Source: an uncultured Bacteroidota bacterium (lineage in GTDB: Bacteria > Bacteroidota > Bacteroidia > Bacteroidales > WCHB1-69). From it: a DNA stretch of 64,000 nt. Below, in pieces: positions 1-9,243 of the stretch (position 1 is the stretch's first letter; every line of letters starts with the position of its first letter). The DNA is taken from the NCBI GenBank assembly GCA_902786595.1, contig CADADB010000010.1, forward strand, positions 1 through 64,000. Reading direction: 5' to 3'. Below the pieces are notes generated by a model. That model ran no database searches, was not told the DNA's origin, and worked only from the letters and a program-made list of their open reading frames with translations. The position numbers and the translations under genes are program-made.

Positions 1-742
1 GTTGTTCAATAACGCCACGGTATTCACCGACCCCGACGGGATTGTGCGCCGCCCTTACAACAACTTTCTGCAGCAGGCCACCACGCTTGACCAGTATGGT
101 AAACCGTTAACATTGTTGGCGAATCTGACCATATCGGGCACACCGACTATGGTATTTGAAAGCGATGTCTTGTCTGTGGAAATAGAAGTTTGCAATACCG
201 GCGAAGTAACTCTTGACCCACCCCTATATGTATCCGTTTATGCTGCATCTGGGGAACTGGTGCAGACTGAGGAGATATCGCAAGGTCTTCAGCCAAATGA
301 ATGCATAACGATCACTTTGCTAATTAGTCAGGAGGTGTTGAAGCAGTTTGAAAACTCGTATCCGCTGTATATCGTAGTTAACGACAATGGCGAGGGCTTG
401 GCGCAATATGGGGGGTTGCAGGCCGAGTGCGACACAACAGACAATTTCCTACAGATTGACGGACGGCCTTGTCAGATAAGCTTGCCGAATATTATCACAC
501 CCAATGGCGATGGATATAACGATGTTTTCGTTCCGCGGTTGGAGGGCGATTTTATTAGTTTGGAGATGGAGATTTATGATCGTTGGGGTAAGCAGGTTTG
601 CCGTCAGGAGAGTAGAAAAACGCTCAATTGGGATGCAGCTGGGGTTTCCGACGGGGTATATTACTGTGCGATAGAGTTCCGTTGTGCGACCAGTGCCAAA
701 AAACTCCAACGGATGAACACTAGTGTGACGGTAGTGCGGTGA
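1..742 (+). CDS. C-terminal part of a secreted protein with a gliding-motility/T9SS type B sorting domain (5' truncated)
   Basis: The reading frame is open at the window edge, so the true start lies upstream. The visible 246 residues hold a beta-rich CARDB-like segment (about residues 40-135) and then the motif LPNIITPNGDGYNDVF (161-176), followed by a short module with IYDRWGKQV. That motif is the hallmark of the gliding-motility-associated C-terminal domain. In Bacteroidota this domain directs a protein through the type IX secretion system to the surface or medium. The organism therefore probably has a T9SS. The function of the missing N-terminal part cannot be told; these tails sit on adhesins, proteases and glycan-binding proteins. 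Confidence 0.85.
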   Translation, partial: LFNNATVFTDPDGIVRRPYNNFLQQATTLDQYGKPLTLLANLTISGTPTMVFESDVLSVEIEVCNTGEVTLDPPLYVSVYAASGELVQTEEISQGLQPNECITITLLISQEVLKQFENSYPLYIVVNDNGEGLAQYGGLQAECDTTDNFLQIDGRPCQISLPNIITPNGDGYNDVFVPRLEGDFISLEMEIYDRWGKQVCRQESRKTLNWDAAGVSDGVYYCAIEFRCATSAKKLQRMNTSVTVVR

Positions 743-756
743 GGAAAAAATATTTG

Positions 757-764
757 TATTTTTG
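757..764 (+). promoter_or_regulatory. Bacteroidota -7 box for the cytidylyltransferase-aminotransferase gene
   Basis: TATTTTTG followed by CAGCC, the usual context in this genome. It lies about 105 bases before the start codon at 869. No convincing TTTG -33 box is seen at the expected distance. Confidence 0.5.
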
Positions 765-868
765 CAGCCGTAAACATTTGGCAAGGATTCTTTGGCAGGA
801 TGGTGCGAAAATACAATTGTCAAATTAACAGAAAGAGCAAAATCTTCTACTTATCAATAGCTTAAAAA

Positions 869-2677
869 ATGCAAGCAATTATTTTAGCAGCAGGAATGGG
901 GAAGCGTTTGGGTGAATACACTCAGGACAATACGAAGTGCATGCTTGAAGTAAATGGCGTTCGTCTTATTGATCGGGCGCTGGAGACTTTGCATAACGTG
1001 GGTGTTTCGCGTGTGGTCCTTGTGGTTGGCTATAAAGGTCAGAATGTGAAAGATTATGTAGGTGCCAACTATAAAGGTACACCTGTTGAGTATGTGGACA
1101 ATCCCATCTATGACAAAACAAATAACATCTATTCGCTTTATTTGGCAAAAGATTACATGCTAGTGGAAGATACTATTCTTTTGGAAAGCGACCTTATTTA
1201 TGAACCTGCTGTGGTTCAAAAAATTCTTGAAGATGATAGTCCAAATATTGCGCTTGTGGACAAATACGAGAGTTGGATGGATGGAACTGTCGTGACACTT
1301 GATGAAGAGAACAGGATAACACGTTTTATAGACAAGAATCGTTTCCGTTTCGAAGAGATAAAACAGTACTATAAAACGGTTAATATCTATAAGTTCAGTA
1401 AGGATTTCTCTTCCAAATACTATGTGCCCTTCCTTGCTGCATATAGTACAGCATTGGGCAATAATGAGTATTACGAGCAGGTGTTACGGGTCATTCTCCA
1501 TCTGCATGATGCTCCGTTGAAGGCTCTCCCGCTTTCTGGTGAAGTTTGGTATGAAATTGATGATGTTCAGGATCTTGACATTGCTTCGGGTATGTTCGCC
1601 CCAACAGAAGACGAACACTTCCAGGCCATATCATCACGATACGGTGGCTATTGGCGCTATCCGCAGATGCTTGATTTCTGCTATCTCGTCAACCCATTTT
1701 TTCCGCCACAAAGAATGATTGACGAGATAAAGGCCAGTTTTGATATACTGATGAGCGAGTACCCTTCGGGAATGCGAGTCAATTCGTTGCTTGCTGCCAA
1801 GAACTTTGGTGTAAAACAGGAATACATACTTGTTGGAAATGGAGCCGCCGAACTGATCAAAGCGTTGATGGAAAACTGGACTGGAAAACTTGGAAATGTG
1901 ATTCCAACTTTTGAGGAGTATCCAAACCGCCGTGATGCACATAATCTTGTACAGTACATCCCGCAAACAGAAGGATTCAAATATACGGCAGACGAACTTA
2001 AGGACTTCTTTGATAACAAAGACATAGACACCTTGTTGCTGATTAACCCAGACAATCCTTCTGGCAATTACATTCCATTTGCTGACTTGTTGGGACTTTT
2101 GGAATGGACCAAGCAAAAGGGGATTCGTTTTATAGTGGATGAATCGTTCGTGGATTTTGCAAAGGTGGATGGACAGTTCTCGCTGTTTGACAATAAGATT
2201 CTTTCAGAAAACCCGCATCTCATTGTCGTGAAAAGCATTAGCAAGAGCTATGGGGTGCCAGGGTTCCGTTTGGGCGTACTTGCTTCTGGTTATACCGAAC
2301 TTATTACCAAACTAAAAAAGGAAGTGGCTATTTGGAATATCAACTCTTTCGGAGAATTTTATATGCAGATTTATGAGAAATATCATAAAGATTATCTCTC
2401 TGCATGTGATCAGTTCCGTGCGGAGAGAGAGATGTTCTTGTCAGAGTTGCGGGATATACCATTTCTTGAAGTTTACAGCAGCCAGGCAAACTACTTCCTT
2501 TGCAAAATAAAATCTGGATTCACCTCACATGAACTTGCTTTGCGGCTTCTGAAACACAATATCCTCATTAAGGATTGTAGCACAAAAAAATCCTTTAACG
2601 GCGAAAATTACATCCGTCTTGCAGTGAGGGACCGTAATGATAATCATTATCTTGTTGAAACATTGAAAAGTTTGTGA
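869..2677 (+). CDS. Bifunctional protein: LicC-like nucleotidyltransferase fused to HisC/CobD-like PLP enzyme
   Basis: Residues 1-240 form a nucleotidyltransferase: LAAGMGKR (6-13), the NNIYSLYLA stretch (85-93) typical of LicC-type phosphocholine cytidylyltransferases, ESD at 106-108 and WYEIDD (227-232). Residues about 255-602 form a fold-type I PLP enzyme of the histidinol-phosphate aminotransferase/CobD group: NPDNPSG (393-399), DESF (424-427) and SISKSYG with the Schiff-base lysine at about 459. The family precedent is activation of a small phosphorylated amino alcohol or phosphonate as its CDP derivative. The CobD-like half would make the amine by decarboxylation or transamination, for example phosphoethanolamine from phosphoserine. 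The substrate is inference. The next gene starts 7 bases on and a LicD-like transferase follows, which fits glycan decoration. Confidence 0.8.
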   Translation: MQAIILAAGMGKRLGEYTQDNTKCMLEVNGVRLIDRALETLHNVGVSRVVLVVGYKGQNVKDYVGANYKGTPVEYVDNPIYDKTNNIYSLYLAKDYMLVEDTILLESDLIYEPAVVQKILEDDSPNIALVDKYESWMDGTVVTLDEENRITRFIDKNRFRFEEIKQYYKTVNIYKFSKDFSSKYYVPFLAAYSTALGNNEYYEQVLRVILHLHDAPLKALPLSGEVWYEIDDVQDLDIASGMFAPTEDEHFQAISSRYGGYWRYPQMLDFCYLVNPFFPPQRMIDEIKASFDILMSEYPSGMRVNSLLAAKNFGVKQEYILVGNGAAELIKALMENWTGKLGNVIPTFEEYPNRRDAHNLVQYIPQTEGFKYTADELKDFFDNKDIDTLLLINPDNPSGNYIPFADLLGLLEWTKQKGIRFIVDESFVDFAKVDGQFSLFDNKILSENPHLIVVKSISKSYGVPGFRLGVLASGYTELITKLKKEVAIWNINSFGEFYMQIYEKYHKDYLSACDQFRAEREMFLSELRDIPFLEVYSSQANYFLCKIKSGFTSHELALRLLKHNILIKDCSTKKSFNGENYIRLAVRDRNDNHYLVETLKSL

Positions 2678-2684
2678 CCCAATT

Positions 2685-3632
2685 ATGAAAATTATTTCTC
2701 AACGGCAGATAAAATCATTGAATATTCCGGCAACCGAATGTGTCAATTGGGTGCGTGAGAGCTTTTTAATGAAGCAAAATGCACAACTTCCCGCCAAAAT
2801 CAGCATTCATCCGCAAGGCAACGACTTTTTTAACACAATGCCTTGTGTTTTGCCCGCTCCAAATCATTTTTTCAGCGTTAAAATAGTGCACAGGATAGCA
2901 GGTGCAACACCTTCGTTGGGCAGTGACCTGTTGCTTTATGATTCCACTACGGGAGAACTTTTGGCGATGATGGACGCTGACTGGATAACAGCTATGCGTA
3001 CAGGTGCAGTTGCGACTTTGGCTGCGCAGACATTTCAAGTAAAAGACAATTGTGATTATGGTTTGTTAGGGTTAGGAAATACTGGTCGTGCAACTTTGCT
3101 TTGCCTGTTGGAATCAGAACCAAATAAGAATCACAGGGTTAGACTACTACGCTATAAAGACCAGGCTGAATCGTTTATGGAGCGTTTCAAAGCATACGGC
3201 AATGTGGAATTCTTTGTGATTGACACTGTTGAAGAGATTGTATCTGCATCAGATGTTATCATTAGCTGTATAACCAACACTAATGAATTACTATGTCCTG
3301 ATGATTCGCTTTTTAGGAAAGGGTGTCTTGTCATCCCAGTTCATACAAAAGGTTTCCAAAATTGCGATTTGTTCTTTGACAAAGTCTTCGGAGACGACAC
3401 AGAACATTTGCACGGTTTTCGCTACTTTGACAAATTCCGTAAATACGCCGAAATAAGTGACGTTTTGCATGGGGATTTGCCTGGTCGTGAATCTTCTGAA
3501 GAGAGAATATTGAGCTATAATATTGGTCTTGGCTTGCATGATGCCGTATTCGCAGCAAAAATATATAACAAACTAAAAGACAACAGCAAAGATATTACAA
3601 TAGAACACGAAACAGACAAATTTTGGATATAA
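2685..3632 (+). CDS. Ornithine cyclodeaminase / mu-crystallin family protein
   Basis: The 315-residue protein has the family layout: a conserved lysine in SVKIVH (about residue 66), an arginine in AMRTGA (104-109) and a Rossmann dinucleotide motif GLGNTG (129-134). Members deaminate ornithine to proline or act as NAD(P)H imine or amino-acid dehydrogenases (alanine dehydrogenase, SbnB-type enzymes). The gene is 7 bases downstream of the LicC-CobD-like fusion, so it probably shares its transcript and may supply or modify the amino compound that is activated there. The exact substrate cannot be read from the sequence. Base composition is more AT-rich than the genes after 4450. Confidence 0.8.
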   Translation: MKIISQRQIKSLNIPATECVNWVRESFLMKQNAQLPAKISIHPQGNDFFNTMPCVLPAPNHFFSVKIVHRIAGATPSLGSDLLLYDSTTGELLAMMDADWITAMRTGAVATLAAQTFQVKDNCDYGLLGLGNTGRATLLCLLESEPNKNHRVRLLRYKDQAESFMERFKAYGNVEFFVIDTVEEIVSASDVIISCITNTNELLCPDDSLFRKGCLVIPVHTKGFQNCDLFFDKVFGDDTEHLHGFRYFDKFRKYAEISDVLHGDLPGRESSEERILSYNIGLGLHDAVFAAKIYNKLKDNSKDITIEHETDKFWI

Positions 3633-3684
3633 ACAATCCCCTCTTCTTATTCAGATTCAGAACGATTAAACAATTATTTCTATT

Positions 3685-4377
3685 ATGAGAGATTTTATCG
3701 TAAAAATTGCCCTAAAATTGGGTCTTTATAAAAAACTTGTCGATATTGACACTTTTTTTACCAATCGTAAAAAATTTAAGAATTTCCAAAAATATGGTGT
3801 CGAAACCTTTATTAAAATGGACGAGATTTGTCGTAAAGCAGGTGTTCAGCTGCTCCCAATTTTCGGAACCCAATTAGGTTTATATCGAGATAATGGTTTT
3901 ATTCCATTTGACAATGATCTTGACACGACCGTTTTATATAGTCAGCGTCCTGATAATATGATAGAGATCATGGAGGAAAATGGTTTTAAGATAGAAACTT
4001 CTTATTATATCAAAGGAGAAAACAAGCACCTTATTGAACAATATTCCTATAAAGGTGTTCATGTTGACATTTTTTATCTCTTTGAATATGATGAAGAAGA
4101 TTATTTTTGCTATGTAGTTGAACGTCATGAGACCAAAGAATGGAAAGAGGCCAATAGAACGGATGGCTTCCCTTGTCACATTTGGCCTTTAAAAAAATGT
4201 CCGATAATCGAAAAAGAGTATTTTAGTCATCAGTTCTTTATGCCTGAAAAAACAGAAGATTGGCTAAAGGGTGTGTTTGGAGAAAATTTCATGACACCTA
4301 TTAAAAACTGGACAATCGAAAAGCAGAAAACCAGGGTTATCTATCCAAACATCCGTCTTTATAGAATTCAGTATTAA
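3685..4377 (+). CDS. LicD-family nucleotidyltransferase-fold transferase
   Basis: The 230-residue protein carries the LicD signature GTQLGLYRDNGFIPFDNDLD at residues 61-80 and a later acidic segment VHVDIF, both typical of LicD/fukutin-type nucleotidyltransferase folds. In known systems LicD moves phosphocholine (or a related group) from its CDP-activated form onto lipopolysaccharide, teichoic acid or another glycan. With a LicC-like cytidylyltransferase two genes upstream, the simplest reading is that this is the transferase of the same decoration pathway. The gene is clearly AT-rich compared with the following glycosyltransferase, which suggests that the 0.9-4.4 kb block was acquired separately. 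Confidence 0.8.
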   Translation: MRDFIVKIALKLGLYKKLVDIDTFFTNRKKFKNFQKYGVETFIKMDEICRKAGVQLLPIFGTQLGLYRDNGFIPFDNDLDTTVLYSQRPDNMIEIMEENGFKIETSYYIKGENKHLIEQYSYKGVHVDIFYLFEYDEEDYFCYVVERHETKEWKEANRTDGFPCHIWPLKKCPIIEKEYFSHQFFMPEKTEDWLKGVFGENFMTPIKNWTIEKQKTRVIYPNIRLYRIQY

Positions 4378-4415
4378 TGGTACCACTAGCATACTGCGTG
4401 TACCATGAAAATGTG

Positions 4416-4423
4416 TATTTTTG
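4416..4423 (+). promoter_or_regulatory. Bacteroidota -7 box upstream of GT2 gene
   Basis: TATTTTTG followed by CCGG, 26 bases before the start codon at 4450, so the leader is short. It separates this transcription unit from the LicD block. Confidence 0.6.
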
Positions 4424-4449
4424 CCGGAAATTTCTTACAATAGATTCTT

Positions 4450-5460
4450 ATGGCAAAAGTTTCCGTCATTCTTCCCGTTTATGGTGTGGCCGAATATATA
4501 GAGGCCTGCACAAAGTCGTTGTTGGCTCAGACGCTCGACGAGGTTGAGTTCCTTTTCGTGGACGACCACGGTCCCGATGACAGCATCGCCATCCTGCAAC
4601 GCACTATAGAAGGGCATCCGCGTGCTTCGCAGTTCCGAGTGTTGACCCCTGAACATAACCTTGGCGCTGGCATGGCCCGCAACTTCGGCATTCCCGAGGC
4701 ACAAGGCGAGTACATCTCCTTCATCGACCCCGACGACACAGTCGAGCCCGATATGTTGGAGGTGCTCTACAACAAAGCCAAAGCATCGGATAGTGACATT
4801 TGCTGTTGCTATATGCAGAAATGCTTCCCCGACGGCTCTACGGGCGACCTGCTCGTCAATCCCCATGTGGCGGAAGGGGAACTGACACACGAGAAACGCG
4901 CCTACATCTTGACGCATTATGTCTCGCTTTTTGCCTCGATGATTTACCGCCGTGAGATGATTCTCGCCCACGACATCCGTTTCCCGGAAGACCGTGCGGC
5001 CGATGACAGCTACTTTGTCTCCTGCGTCTGGATGAAAGCACGCAGCGTGGCCTACGTTGACCGCCCGCTGTATCACTATCTTATCCGTCCGGGCTCGGTG
5101 ACTACAACAATGCAGAGCGACAAATACAAAAAACGTCTGGCGGTTTTCGGCAAGTTGATGCAATACGCCAAAGACCATGGCGCATACGACGAGTTCAAGC
5201 ACGAGTTGGACTACATGTATCTCAAGAAGGGGTATCTCTCCTCCGTCGCCAATTATATTCGCAACAGCCGCCGCCCTCAAGCCGCGACCTACTGTGAAAT
5301 ATACGACGAACTGATGAAACAAGTTCCCGATTACCAAGAAAACAGCTACTATCGCAGTGACAAAAAAATGCAGGCACTGATTCGGTTACTGCGTTGTTGT
5401 CCATCATTGGCCACGGTTGCCCTGCGCTGGTATATCAAGAAAAACAACATTATAACTTAG
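4450..5460 (+). CDS. Family 2 glycosyltransferase
   Basis: The 336-residue protein begins with the GT-A nucleotide-sugar fold: VSVILPVYG (4-12), FVDDHGPDDS (36-45) and the metal-binding DPDD (93-96), as in inverting GT2 enzymes of capsule and LPS assembly. It is cytoplasmic or membrane-associated, with no membrane segment seen. It would add one sugar to a lipid-linked glycan; donor and acceptor are not predictable. The following flavoprotein starts 5 bases after its stop, so the two are co-transcribed. A long reading frame on the opposite strand is a coding shadow. Confidence 0.9.
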   Translation: MAKVSVILPVYGVAEYIEACTKSLLAQTLDEVEFLFVDDHGPDDSIAILQRTIEGHPRASQFRVLTPEHNLGAGMARNFGIPEAQGEYISFIDPDDTVEPDMLEVLYNKAKASDSDICCCYMQKCFPDGSTGDLLVNPHVAEGELTHEKRAYILTHYVSLFASMIYRREMILAHDIRFPEDRAADDSYFVSCVWMKARSVAYVDRPLYHYLIRPGSVTTTMQSDKYKKRLAVFGKLMQYAKDHGAYDEFKHELDYMYLKKGYLSSVANYIRNSRRPQAATYCEIYDELMKQVPDYQENSYYRSDKKMQALIRLLRCCPSLATVALRWYIKKNNIIT

Positions 5461-5465
5461 CAAGA

Positions 5466-6701
5466 ATGGATTTGATCATAGGAGCCGGGATTTCCGGTTT
5501 GAGTTACGCCGCTGCCACGAAAAACGATTATCTCATCATCGAAAAAGAGAATGAGATAGGTGGTTATTGCAAGACAATTTATTCGGGAGACTATGTGTGG
5601 GATTATTCCGGGCACTTCTTCCATTTTCAAAGAGAAGCCATCAAAGATTATGTGATGAGCCGCTTGAGCGAGGAAGAGATGCTCAAGGTACACAAGTTCA
5701 CCCAGATATACTACAAAGGGCTGCATGTGGACTTCCCCTTCCAAATGAATATTCATCAATTGGACAAAGAGGAATTCATTGACTGCTTGTATGATTTGTT
5801 CACCATAGAGGACAATGCGGAAATCAACTCTTTCAAGAGCATGTTATATGCCAAATTCGGGAAATCCATTGCCGAAAAGTTTCTCATTCCTTATAACGAG
5901 AAGCTGTATGCCACGGATTTGGACAAATTGGATACCGATGCGATGGGAAGATTCTTTCCATACGCAGATAAAGAGCAGATAATCAAAAATTTCCGGAATT
6001 CTACGAACCGGTCGTACAATGCTTTTTTCCTCTATCCGAAACGTGGCGTCATCAAAGTGGTGGAGTCGGTGGCATCACACGTGGACAAATCCAAGATAAG
6101 CTTTAACGAATGGTTGGTTTCAGTGGATATGTCCACCAAAACCGCTGTCACCAACAAGCGTACTTTGCATTTCGACCATTTGATTTCTTCCGCGCCTTTC
6201 CCGAAGTTATTGGACATGTGCGGTGTGGAGTACGACAAATCCATCTATTCGTGGAACAAAGTGCTGGTTTTCAATCTCGGTTTTGACAAAAAAGGCCCTG
6301 AAACCCGAAACAATTGGATTTATTTTCCAGACAGGAATTTAGTTTTCTATCGTGTCGGTTTTTATGACAACATCATTGGGCAAGATAAAATGTCGCTATA
6401 TGTAGAGATCGGATTCAACCACGAAGATAACGACGTGGATGTGGAGCAGTTGCTTCATCGCACTTTGTCGGATTTGCAAAAAGCCGGCATCGTCACCGAC
6501 CAGCATTTGGTGGCCTCGCACCATGTGATGATGGATCCCGCGTATGTGCACATCACCCGTCAGTCAGAAGCGGACAAGGTGCAGAAAAAACAGATGCTTG
6601 CAAAAGCAGGCGTTTATTCTATCGGCCGGTATGGCTCATGGACATACTGTTCGTTGGAAGACAATATCTATGAGGCGTTCTGTTTGGCGGAGAAATTATG
6701 A
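5466..6701 (+). CDS. FAD-dependent oxidoreductase of the amine oxidase / UDP-galactopyranose-mutase-like group
   Basis: The start at 5466 gives an N-terminus that opens directly with the FAD-binding motif GAGISG (residues 6-11) and then EIGGYCKT. The longer in-frame start at 5394 would overlap the GT2 gene and add residues that do not belong to the fold. At 411 residues it matches NAD(P)-binding flavoproteins often found in polysaccharide loci, related to protoporphyrinogen oxidase and UDP-galactopyranose mutase. It could interconvert a pyranose/furanose nucleotide sugar or oxidise a sugar, but the mutase signature is not certain. It overlaps the convergent YfhO gene by 6 bases. Confidence 0.75.
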   Translation: MDLIIGAGISGLSYAAATKNDYLIIEKENEIGGYCKTIYSGDYVWDYSGHFFHFQREAIKDYVMSRLSEEEMLKVHKFTQIYYKGLHVDFPFQMNIHQLDKEEFIDCLYDLFTIEDNAEINSFKSMLYAKFGKSIAEKFLIPYNEKLYATDLDKLDTDAMGRFFPYADKEQIIKNFRNSTNRSYNAFFLYPKRGVIKVVESVASHVDKSKISFNEWLVSVDMSTKTAVTNKRTLHFDHLISSAPFPKLLDMCGVEYDKSIYSWNKVLVFNLGFDKKGPETRNNWIYFPDRNLVFYRVGFYDNIIGQDKMSLYVEIGFNHEDNDVDVEQLLHRTLSDLQKAGIVTDQHLVASHHVMMDPAYVHITRQSEADKVQKKQMLAKAGVYSIGRYGSWTYCSLEDNIYEAFCLAEKL

Positions 6702-9161
6702 TTTTTTCTCTCTCCTATAATACCACACGATGCCCCCTGCCATACAGCAAAGCATTAAGATCGAGATAATCAGCGTTATATTATCCCATTTGTGCAACAG
6801 CGGAGCTTCATTCTTGAATTCAATGGTGTGTTCGCCCGCAGGGATGACCATGGCGCGGAGAATGTAATTGGCGCGGAAGTAGTCAGCGGGTTTGCCGTCA
6901 ATATAAGCTCTCCAATCTGGATCATAATAGACTTCTGAGAAGACTGCCAACTGATCCTTACCAGTTTTGGTTTTATATACCAAATAATCAGGGTTATACG
7001 GCTTCTGATGCACCATGGTGATGACAGAATTGCTGTCGCGCTCCAAATTCTTCCCTTGCACCATTTCTGCAAAACGCTTGTCGATGACCGCTGTGTCCGC
7101 CGGATTCAATTCGTTGAGCGCCAGAATCTCCGCGTTGGCATCATCCACCAGCTGACATGTATTCACGAACCAAGCGTTGCCTAACGCTTCAGGGTTACGT
7201 TGCACTTGTGCCTGCCCATTCTGTCCGGGCACCACCACATAACGTGCATTCAACATGTTCAGCACACCGGTATTGATGTGGCGGGAGAGGTAGAAATCTA
7301 TAATGTCTTGATACCGACGCAGTTTCGCGGCGCTATATCCGCCAATCTGGTGATGGAAGGCGGAGGGGTAGGAGTCGTTGAAAGTGTTCACCGACAAGTC
7401 GAACACGCGATAGTCCTCGTCTTTGAACTGTGCGGCATACTGATCCAATATTTGATCGGTCTGGCTGGGTTTCAGCTTGATACGCTTCTCCGAAACAAAG
7501 TTGGAATCGTTGAGGTAGCGGCGATCGACACCCCACAAATCGAACAGCACCAGACAGGACAACACCCCGATGATGATGCCGGACTGTTTGATTTTCTGAT
7601 TGATATACAGCCACAAGAAAACGGCTGACACCAAAATCAAAATCAGTGAACGCCAAGAATCGGACATAAAGAGTGCCTTACGGTCTTTCACCAGCACATC
7701 TTTGATCAAATCCCACTGGTTGCCATACTGGGCGGCCATCTGCACATCGCTGGCACCTGAGAAAGAAAAATTGCCTGACAATGCCATCATCAGCAGGATA
7801 AAACCCGCTGTGATGCCCGTGGAGATGTATAGTCCGAGGTTTAATTTCTTTTTGTCAACGGGATTCTCTTTGTCGAAGATAGTTTTCAGGGCTAAAACTC
7901 CCAATATTACCATGGTCACATTGGCAATGACCAAGCTCATGGACGGGGTCCGGAACTTGTTGTATAGTGGCAGATGGTCGAAGAGGAAACTGTTGAATCC
8001 CATCAGGTTCTTTCCCCAAGCCATCATAATGCCGAGAATGGTCGCCAACAAAAGCCACCACCGTTCAGGACCTTTCACAACGAAAAGACCAAGCACAAAG
8101 AGGAAGACGACGATAGCACCGAAATAGACCGGTCCGGAAGTGAACGGCTGGTCGCCCCAATAGAGTGGCGCCTGTTTCTGTCGGAAAGTCTTGTAGAACT
8201 CCGAGTCCGTCCCTACCGTCTCCCCGGATCCGCCGCCGTAGGCCCCGGGAACAAGCAAGGTGTATGTCTCTCCTTTGCCATAACTCCAGGAGAAAGCATA
8301 ATCTTTGTCAAGGCCATTTGAAGCGGTAGTGGACTTTGGCTCACCGTCCTTGTATAGCTCTTCCGGGGTTACAGTGAGTTCCGAACCGCCGCGCATGGTG
8401 TATTTCATATATTCCTGATTGACAATCAAGTGCCGGGCGTTGCTGCCAACGGCAAAGACAGCACCAATCAACAAGACGCATATTCCTATAAGGTAAGACT
8501 TTATCTCTTTATCTTTAAGAGCATAAACCAGATACACCACCCCTAAGATAATACCTATCAGCATCGTGTAGAATGTGATCTGAATGTGGTTAAAGTATAT
8601 TTGTAATGCCAAAGCGAGGGTAAAGAGGATACCGCCCCACACATAATTTTTCCTGAATGCCAACAACATACCTCCCAATATGGGGGCCATCATCGCCATC
8701 GCCCAACCCTTGGTGATATGTCCAGCTTCAATGATAATGATATTATAGCTCCCCAACCCGAAAGCCAAGGCGCCCAACATGCTCAACCAGGGATTGCATC
8801 CCAACGCCAACAGACAGACGTAAAAACCGATCAGGTAGAGGAAAATCATCGCGATGTTGCGTTCCCAGCCCATTGGACGCATGATTAGAAGCGATTTTAT
8901 CGGGGCAAGGGTGGTTTTTGCCGGAGGTGAGGAAATCTGGTATCCGGGCATACCGCTGAACATGGAACTTGTCCATGCCGTGAATTGTCCAGTCTTCTCT
9001 TGAAAATCAACCTGTTCTTTAGCCATGGCAGCCACTTTCATCGTATCTCCCTGTTGGATGACTTTGCCATCAAAGACAGGAGACATATAGACGGCCGCTA
9101 TGAGAAAGAAGAACAGAATGATTCCGCAATGGATAAGGGTTTTCTTAAGAGCAGGTTTCAT
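6696..9161 (-). CDS. YfhO-family multi-spanning membrane protein
   Basis: The 821-residue protein has an N-terminal membrane helix, a long series of hydrophobic spans (about a dozen) and a soluble domain near the C-terminus before a final helix and a basic RREKKS tail. The layout and segments such as MPGYQ and the late YDPDWRAYIDG match YfhO (GT-C-like) proteins. In Gram-positives YfhO helps glycosylate lipoteichoic acid. In Bacteroidota its role is unproven, but transfer of a lipid-linked sugar outside the cytoplasmic membrane is likely. Its promoter lies in the divergent region shared with the GT4 gene. Confidence 0.85.
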   Translation of the reverse strand: MKPALKKTLIHCGIILFFFLIAAVYMSPVFDGKVIQQGDTMKVAAMAKEQVDFQEKTGQFTAWTSSMFSGMPGYQISSPPAKTTLAPIKSLLIMRPMGWERNIAMIFLYLIGFYVCLLALGCNPWLSMLGALAFGLGSYNIIIIEAGHITKGWAMAMMAPILGGMLLAFRKNYVWGGILFTLALALQIYFNHIQITFYTMLIGIILGVVYLVYALKDKEIKSYLIGICVLLIGAVFAVGSNARHLIVNQEYMKYTMRGGSELTVTPEELYKDGEPKSTTASNGLDKDYAFSWSYGKGETYTLLVPGAYGGGSGETVGTDSEFYKTFRQKQAPLYWGDQPFTSGPVYFGAIVVFLFVLGLFVVKGPERWWLLLATILGIMMAWGKNLMGFNSFLFDHLPLYNKFRTPSMSLVIANVTMVILGVLALKTIFDKENPVDKKKLNLGLYISTGITAGFILLMMALSGNFSFSGASDVQMAAQYGNQWDLIKDVLVKDRKALFMSDSWRSLILILVSAVFLWLYINQKIKQSGIIIGVLSCLVLFDLWGVDRRYLNDSNFVSEKRIKLKPSQTDQILDQYAAQFKDEDYRVFDLSVNTFNDSYPSAFHHQIGGYSAAKLRRYQDIIDFYLSRHINTGVLNMLNARYVVVPGQNGQAQVQRNPEALGNAWFVNTCQLVDDANAEILALNELNPADTAVIDKRFAEMVQGKNLERDSNSVITMVHQKPYNPDYLVYKTKTGKDQLAVFSEVYYDPDWRAYIDGKPADYFRANYILRAMVIPAGEHTIEFKNEAPLLHKWDNITLIISILMLCCMAGGIVWYYRREKKS

Positions 9162-9196
9162 ATTTTCAATTTTATTATTATCAAAAATCAGGGCTG

Positions 9197-9204
9197 CAAA
9201 AGTA
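9197..9204 (-). promoter_or_regulatory. -7 box of the YfhO gene (minus strand)
   Basis: Reads TACTTTTG on the minus strand, followed by CAGC; about 36 bases before the start codon at 9161. Confidence 0.6.
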
Positions 9205-9216
9205 CGAAAAATTAGC

Positions 9217-9224
9217 TATCTTTG
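9217..9224 (+). promoter_or_regulatory. -7 box of the GT4 gene
   Basis: TATCTTTG followed by CCGC, 20 bases before the start codon at 9244. It is back-to-back with the YfhO promoter in an 82-base divergent region. Confidence 0.6.
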
Positions 9225-9243
9225 CCGCTCAAATTAGTATCAA

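Noticed and set aside
869-2677. Identification of the fusion as PntC (phosphonate cytidylyltransferase-transaminase)
   Set aside because: The C-terminal half is HisC/CobD-like, not the class V type expected for AEP transaminase, and no phosphoenolpyruvate mutase or decarboxylase gene is nearby.
4435-5337. 300-codon open frame on the minus strand opposite the GT2 gene
   Set aside because: No family features; the plus-strand frame has clear GT2 motifs. It is a shadow of biased codon use.
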